From positions 1,838,403 to 1,902,402 of the forward strand of contig VWZW01002470.1 in the NCBI GenBank assembly GCA_013397115.1: 64,000 nucleotides of DNA. The letters are read 5' to 3'. This stretch comes from Edolisoma coerulescens. Lineage: Eukaryota > Chordata > Aves > Passeriformes > Campephagidae. Under the pieces are notes generated by a model. That model was given only the letters and a program-made list of their open reading frames with translations, was not told the DNA's origin and made no database searches. Positions 58,581-64,000 of the stretch are shown here, piece by piece. Every line of letters starts with the position of its first letter. Within the stretch, counting starts at the first letter, position 1. Made by a program: the position numbers and the translations under genes.

Positions 58581-60333
58581 ATCCTATCCTCACTCCATAC
58601 AGCCCAGTAGCACCAAGAATGTCACAAACGAATCAACGAGTATCACAGGGAATGGCCCCAGTTTTTCAGTAATGGCTATGTTTACCTGGATTAACAATAT
58701 TTCTGATACTGAAAATCAACCCTGACATGCAATCTTTTGGAATAACGACAGGTTTTTGCTCTATTTGAGCAATTCTTACCCAACCACTGTGGATATTTGG
58801 CCATTTACTGGGCCCCCAGTGCACTGCAGTGCAATTTAAAAAGTACTGATTACTCATTCAATTTTCTCATCATTCTATTGCCCAGCACTTGAATGCTGCA
58901 ACTGCAAATGACAAAGGTATGAGGGCACTAAAACATAACTACTACATTAAAATTTGAGCTTAAATCAGCTGAGATAAGATGGCAACACAAACCTACATAT
59001 TTCAGGACTAAGCTGATCAATGACTGTGAATGGGAGGAGGTTTTAGTCAGGCCACAAGACAAAATATCCTTATACACCTTTCAACACCTGCAATTCAGTA
59101 CCACACCACCTCCTCCTCCAGCTCCTGGGCACTCTGCTTCCCTCCTTGGTCATATTTGGATGACCCTTGGATGCTGCAGTGAGGGGTCAGTACCAGCTGC
59201 AGTTTGCTTCTGTGCAAACAACAGGTTTGGGGCTGGCCTGTTGTGAAGGAATTGAGCATTTTCACTTTCTCCCATCAGCACATTCAGGCTGGATGGACTC
59301 CCAGGTTGTTTGGTGTGTTAATGCTCAGGGTCCTACAAAAAAAATCCACAATTTTTCCCTTCAAATGGGCCTTTTCAGGAATTATTAGGCTCACACATAT
59401 TCATTAAAGAACCCAATCATCAAGTCCATGCTGTTATTAGCTTTTAACCATGCAGACACTGTCCAAATAAAAATGGGCTTTACAATGCCATGATCACATT
59501 GACTCTCACCTGGCCATTTATTCTGCCATAAAAAGACAATAAAAACCACTGTCTGTGCTTGGAGCATGTCTATCTTCCTAATAAAAACTTTACCTCAGTT
59601 CTTTGGGTTTGTTTTTTTTTTTTTCCTGACAAATGAGGAGCAGCTGATTCACAAATACATTGCTCTTTTCACAGCAGAGCTTTTTTTCCCATGCTATAAT
59701 GATTGAGAACAGAACAACCAAAACCTGTCAAAACAAAATTTCTTTGGAATCAAGCCACAAAATAGAAAATGAAGTTGCCACTGAAAATTAATTAATACAA
59801 AGCACCAATTGATAGGAGGAATAAATCCTCAGACCCAAAAATACCAGTGCAATACAAGCTGAGAGGTTATTTTTAGTCCTACTTTTAACAAGAATACCTC
59901 AGGATATTTAATAATAACAAATTGGATCTCCAGGGCAAGATACTGAGAAAAATTGTTTACAGCGAGCACTTCCAAATCTCAAGAACTTACCTTAACAGAT
60001 TTTAAGTTGTTATTAAGCTTTTGCTGGCTTTTTAAGAAATGGCTTTAAACCATTTTCCCATTATATGCTTTCATTATTGGTTATAGCCAGTGAGGTTTCT
60101 GTGAAACGAAAAATCATTACAGGCAGTTTCAGTGCCTGAGTCTCCATGAAAGCCAGTTTTCTGGAATGTCTGTGTGAAACATGGAAACACAAAAAATTGC
60201 TTCTCATGTAAAGAAAAGAAAGTATTTTGAAATTAATTCAGAGTTCAATTAAAAATCTTTCATCTTTCTTTTGTAATACATAGCCTCTTATGACCAAGTA
60301 GATGGTGAGAATTAAATCTTCTGAGCTTCTTTT
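58581..60333. other. Non-coding sequence; one perfect palindrome
   Basis: Contains the 14-bp perfect palindrome TGCACTGCAGTGCA (58820-58833) and a T13 run (59612-59624). No gene or repeat family recognised. Confidence 0.65.
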
Positions 60334-60375
60334 AAAAATCTATATCCAATTCCTAAAAATCTATATCCAATTCTA
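60334..60375. repeat. Direct duplication, 21-bp unit x 2
   Basis: AAAAATCTATATCCAATTC occurs at 60334 and again at 60355, in tandem with a 21-bp period and almost no divergence. Recent local duplication. Confidence 0.92.
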
Positions 60376-62699
60376 AATACATTAGGCCACTGGAGCCTTG
60401 TCCTGGCTTAACCAGACAGAGGGAGAAGACTCATGTGCTGAGCCATGAGAGCTTTTAACTTTTTCTCTTTGGGAATTGGATGAAGCTGGATGTACTTCCA
60501 AGGTTCTTAATGTATCCTTTTGCAGCAGCTCCCAAACCCCAAAGCTGTGCACAGGGAAATCCACCCCTCTGCCAGGACTCGGGGTTTGTGTCCCCTGAGA
60601 AACGGAGTGAAAAATGGAGTGCAAAGACATCTCTATCCATCTCTACAGACACACAGGAGTTCTTCCAGCTGGATCTCAAGCTGGCAGGACAGAAAGCAGC
60701 CCAGGCACACCCCTCAGTTGAGGGACTCCACCCAAGCCGTGGTTGTTCGGAGGAAATTCCCTCCTCAGCTCCAGGCCAGAGCTGACCCCTCTATCTGCAC
60801 CTCTCGAGCATCAAAGAGGGGCTTTGCTGCCACAATCTCATCTGAATTCACTTGGAAGATGTCAGGTGCTATTCAGGGAATGCTGAATGGTGTTGCTTCC
60901 TGAAAGAGCACGTTTTAAAAAAAACCCTAAAGCTTCATGCAGTCTAAATATATGGTGCTCAAGTGGATGTCCAAGTACTGGGAGATAAATGGATTTACAC
61001 TGGCAGCAGTTACAAACATTCATTCAAATAAAACCTCCCTGTTTATTCACTCCAGACCAACAAGCTGAAGTGGACACATGGGTTAATTGAATAATTTTGC
61101 AGAAGGAATTTTTTTTACTTCCTCAAATAAATGGTGTTTACCAACGACTAAAATTGCTCTTTAACGTGAAGAACACATGTCAGAGAATTCTTCAGTATTC
61201 AGGAAGACATGTGCATGCTGGAGGCATTCTCTTCTAGGAATTTTTGAGAATATCAGGCATCTTAGAACGAAAAAATAAGACACAAATGTGCTGTGAAGGA
61301 CAGAGAAATACTCATCCCCTTCAAAGCAGGAGCCCAGCCTGGGCAGAGTTCTGCAGGGAAGCAAGGGGACACTGCCTGGGATGGATGGGACAAGGCAGTC
61401 CCTGTCCTGGGTGAGGATGCAATGACACGCATTGATGCTGGTAAGGCACAACCACGAATTCAGCCCTCTCCTGGCTAAGAAATCACGTGCAGTCCAGTCC
61501 TAATTACTGTGTGCTTGATCACAGCACTTTATTGGGAGTTTGGATATTCTGGGAATTCCTGCCACACTTTCTATCATGTCCCTATGCAAATTGTGCCTTG
61601 AATAATGTGTTATTGTTTCTCTGTCTTGGACTGCTCAGTTAAAATCTCTGTTTTGTCTGACTAAAAGAGAAGAAGGGGAAAACAACGTTGGGCACAAATT
61701 CCTGAGCAATCAATTGTCACGAGTGCTGGAACTGAGAGTTTCAAAGACAATTTATTAGGAGATGGACAAATTGAATGAAATAGTCTGGTACTTGCAATAG
61801 GCAGCTAAATACAATTTAAATCTGATCGACATCCAATGCATTCTGGATTTTCTCTTGGTTGCTGTATTTAAATAACAGATATTGGGAGTACACTTCCATG
61901 AAAATATGTTTTCTTCTCAGCACTCTCCCTCATGTTTCAGAGTCAGTGGTTGAACTGGTCAATACCTTTTGAATTTGAGGGCAAATCCAGCTTTTCCTGT
62001 TGTGGCTGTGGACACTTTCTGAGCAAGAATTCACTGACCACTTGCATGAGGGCAAGTGAGTGAAAAACAGCAGAGCAGGACTGGGTGAAGGAAGAGACAG
62101 AGGCCACTGGTTGTGAGATTCCTCCCAGCTCCTTAAATTACTGCACAGTCCCAGGGGACTGCTCCACCCAACAGGATAAACCCCCCGAGGGGCTCTGCAG
62201 TCTCTCCCCACATCTGCAAACTGCAGCACCAGAGTGAAGCACCGGGGCATTTCTGACCCCAATTTTAGCTCCAGCAGCTGTCACTGTGTCAAGGGGGAAT
62301 ATTGGGAATGTTATGTGGGAATAAGTCCAGTGTCCTTCCTGCTGGAGATGCAGCACCTCCTTGGAAAAGGGATCTCTGTAGAAGATGGGAAGATACAGGG
62401 GGAGATGGTACACTTAATAAAAGGTTTGGATGTGTCATTTTTGCTTACCAAAGAAAATTGGACAGAAAAAGCCCTGGCTGCTTAATGAATTGTTCAAATG
62501 CTCATTAGCATCAATCAGATTTATTTGAACAGATAATTATCCCCATATTGTGCTTTCATCACTGGAATTGTTTATGTTAAGCTGTCAAGCAGCCGTTTTC
62601 AAATTTTACTCCTTGATGTGTTGAAGTTCCTTTTACGGTAAGAAAAACAAAGAAGGATTTATTTTTTTTCCCCTCTCAGCTTCGTTTTAACCCTATCTG
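60376..62699. other. Non-coding sequence, nothing recognised
   Basis: Frames up to 127 codons (60520-60903, plus) overlap a 101-codon frame in another register and a minus-strand frame. No known motif. No repeat recognised. Confidence 0.64.
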
Positions 62700-63040
62700 A
62701 AGTCTTCCGTGAGGCTTTCAAGTCTCCAGGAGCACGGAGCGATTTCCATGTCAGATGTTAGGGATGTGCCGCTGTCCCCAGGAGGAGCTGGGCGCTGCTC
62801 GAGCCTCTGTCCTGCTTTAACCCCTTCGGTGCCCTCAGTGGAAGGCACACACGGGTGTGCCCCCAGCACGGAGGCTGCAGCTGCAAGGGGCACTGCCCTC
62901 CTGCCAGAGCTGCTCCGGCCGCTGCCAGCCCGTCCTGCTGCCCCGGCAGCCGGGACCGCCGCTCAGCAAACCTGCCCGCTCGCACTCACAGGGGATGAGA
63001 GCCCCACCAGGACAGCAAATTGCTCCGCCTGAGCACAGCA
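62700..63040. promoter_or_regulatory. GC-rich, moderately CpG-rich block
   Basis: By eye about 16 CpGs lie in the core 62765-63000 (GCTCCGGCCGCTGCC, CCCCGGCAGCCGGGACCGCC). An approximate observed/expected ratio near 0.55-0.6 makes it borderline as a CpG island. Several open frames of 66-107 codons cross it in both directions, as expected from few AT-rich stops. It could be an unmethylated regulatory element or simply GC-rich DNA. Confidence 0.35.
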
Positions 63041-64000
63041 AGCCAGCCCGTGCCTCCAGGCTGCTCTCGACGCATTCATCTGTTGCGAAAGGAAGAACTT
63101 CGGCAATTTGTGTGTCCTTTGAATTTTCCGTGGCTGTCAGGCCCCTTTGTATTCCACAAACTGCTCATACACAATAAAAGTCGATCTTGCTAGCCAGAAT
63201 AAATATGCGTTTTCAATGGTGAATGACTGACTTATGACAATGTTTGACATTTGATGCTCTTAAAAAATGGAATAATTTTTTTTTAAATTGCTTTCCCACC
63301 CTTTTACCTCCCACAGCAACCAGCAGAAATTCCTTAAAGTCATCTCCCAGGAAAATTTGCAAGTATTCCCATAGAGAACACTAGAGAAAAAAGCAAACAA
63401 AACCAAAACCAAAACAAAAACCCCAAACCTATTAATAATGCCTTGAAAGGTAAATAATCCTAAATAAAGTCAAAATTTCCTAGTTTGCCACTTGTCTAAC
63501 TTCACCTATGTGTACTCCTACAGAATTTGTTAACATGGAGAGCTACAACAAACTGGTAAATGGCAATTTTGATCCAAAACTCTCCATCAATAAGGAACAG
63601 AGAACTCTATAAGTGCTTTCACACAATTCTCAGCCTGAGAATTTAACAGCAAACAGGAAAACAAAGTGTTGACCAAACCTTGCCCATCAAGTAAGGAAGG
63701 ACGAGCTCCTCTGTGCTCCCTGTCTTTTATCCTCAGAAAACCCCTATTAAGCATTTTTCAGTAGAAATCTTCAGTCTTGGGTTTAAACTCCCCCTGGTTT
63801 TGGGCAGCTGTCCTGGTGAATCTCAGCATCCTGTAGCTGTCCAGCAGCCAGGCTTTTCCCTCCTGTTTGCTGTGCAAATAGGCCCCTCACCTTCCTCATA
63901 AAGGCTTTTTAGTTCAGAGCAGAGGTAAAAGCCTGTTGAGGGAACACGGAAAGCCACTCCAGCATTTCGTCAAGGAGCACATGAAGATTGGCATTTTATC
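63041..64000. other. Non-coding sequence to the window end
   Basis: Includes an A/C-only tract (63387-63429, AAAACCAAAACCAAAACA-like). No gene, and no feature visibly truncated by the window edge. Confidence 0.65.

Noticed and set aside
1..64000. CRISPR arrays, bacterial operons, tRNA/rRNA genes or viral coding sequence
   Set aside because: The 23-, 20- and 19-bp tandem repeats have no spacers. No tRNA cloverleaf or rRNA sequence was recognised, and apart from the solo LTR no viral gene resemblance was seen.

Overview
The window reads as non-coding vertebrate chromosomal DNA, most likely from a bird and probably a songbird (passerine). Evidence for this: (1) three 3' ends of CR1 LINEs, with the avian-type 'GGTCCCTTCCAACCC...ATTCT' or 'GATGATTCTGTGGTTCTGTGG' ending; (2) a complete solo LTR of an endogenous retrovirus at 7919-8540; (3) low repeat density; (4) CpG depletion nearly everywhere; (5) no bacterial-style gene packing. 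There are no operons, rRNA or tRNA genes, CRISPR arrays or insertion sequences.

I found no protein-coding gene or convincing coding exon on either strand. The longest open frames (about 170-211 codons, at 5904-6539, 32717-33340, 22847-23446, 29143-29706, 48906-49454 and 31981-32490) resemble no family I know. They lie in locally GC-richer DNA and overlap open frames on the other strand, as chance frames do. The long Ser/Leu/Phe-rich and Arg/Glu/Lys-rich frames at 39214-39740 come entirely from a pentanucleotide repeat. The window is therefore either intergenic or inside a very large intron; the sequence alone does not say which.

Layout. 0-10 kb: a CR1 tail at ~700-783, small hairpins, the solo LTR, and a nested inverted repeat at 9854-9880. 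10-30 kb: mostly featureless AT-moderate DNA with poly-A/T tracts, a 12-bp tandem repeat (17685-17723), a 23-bp minisatellite (23418-23555), and three probable relics of ancient MIR/L3-like repeats (21735-21925, ~25978-26010, 28725-28965). 30-40 kb: a second CR1 tail (30310-30414), a small CpG-island-like block (32080-32400), an AT/GT microsatellite (33774-33845), and a 155-bp uninterrupted (GAGAA/GAGGA) array (39431-39585). 40-64 kb: an A/C-only tract (43516-43619) next to a TAAT-rich block, the longest CR1 tail (45937-46187), tandem repeats of 20 bp (51481-51561) and 19 bp (58499-58580), a G-quadruplex motif (53328-53364), another MIR/L3-like relic (57544-57660), and a GC-rich block near the end (62700-63040).

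Nothing here supports a new biological system. The items most worth a check are the CpG-rich block at 32.1-32.4 kb, the 23-bp minisatellite carrying repeated TAATT and ATGCA motifs, the long pentanucleotide array, and the solo LTR.
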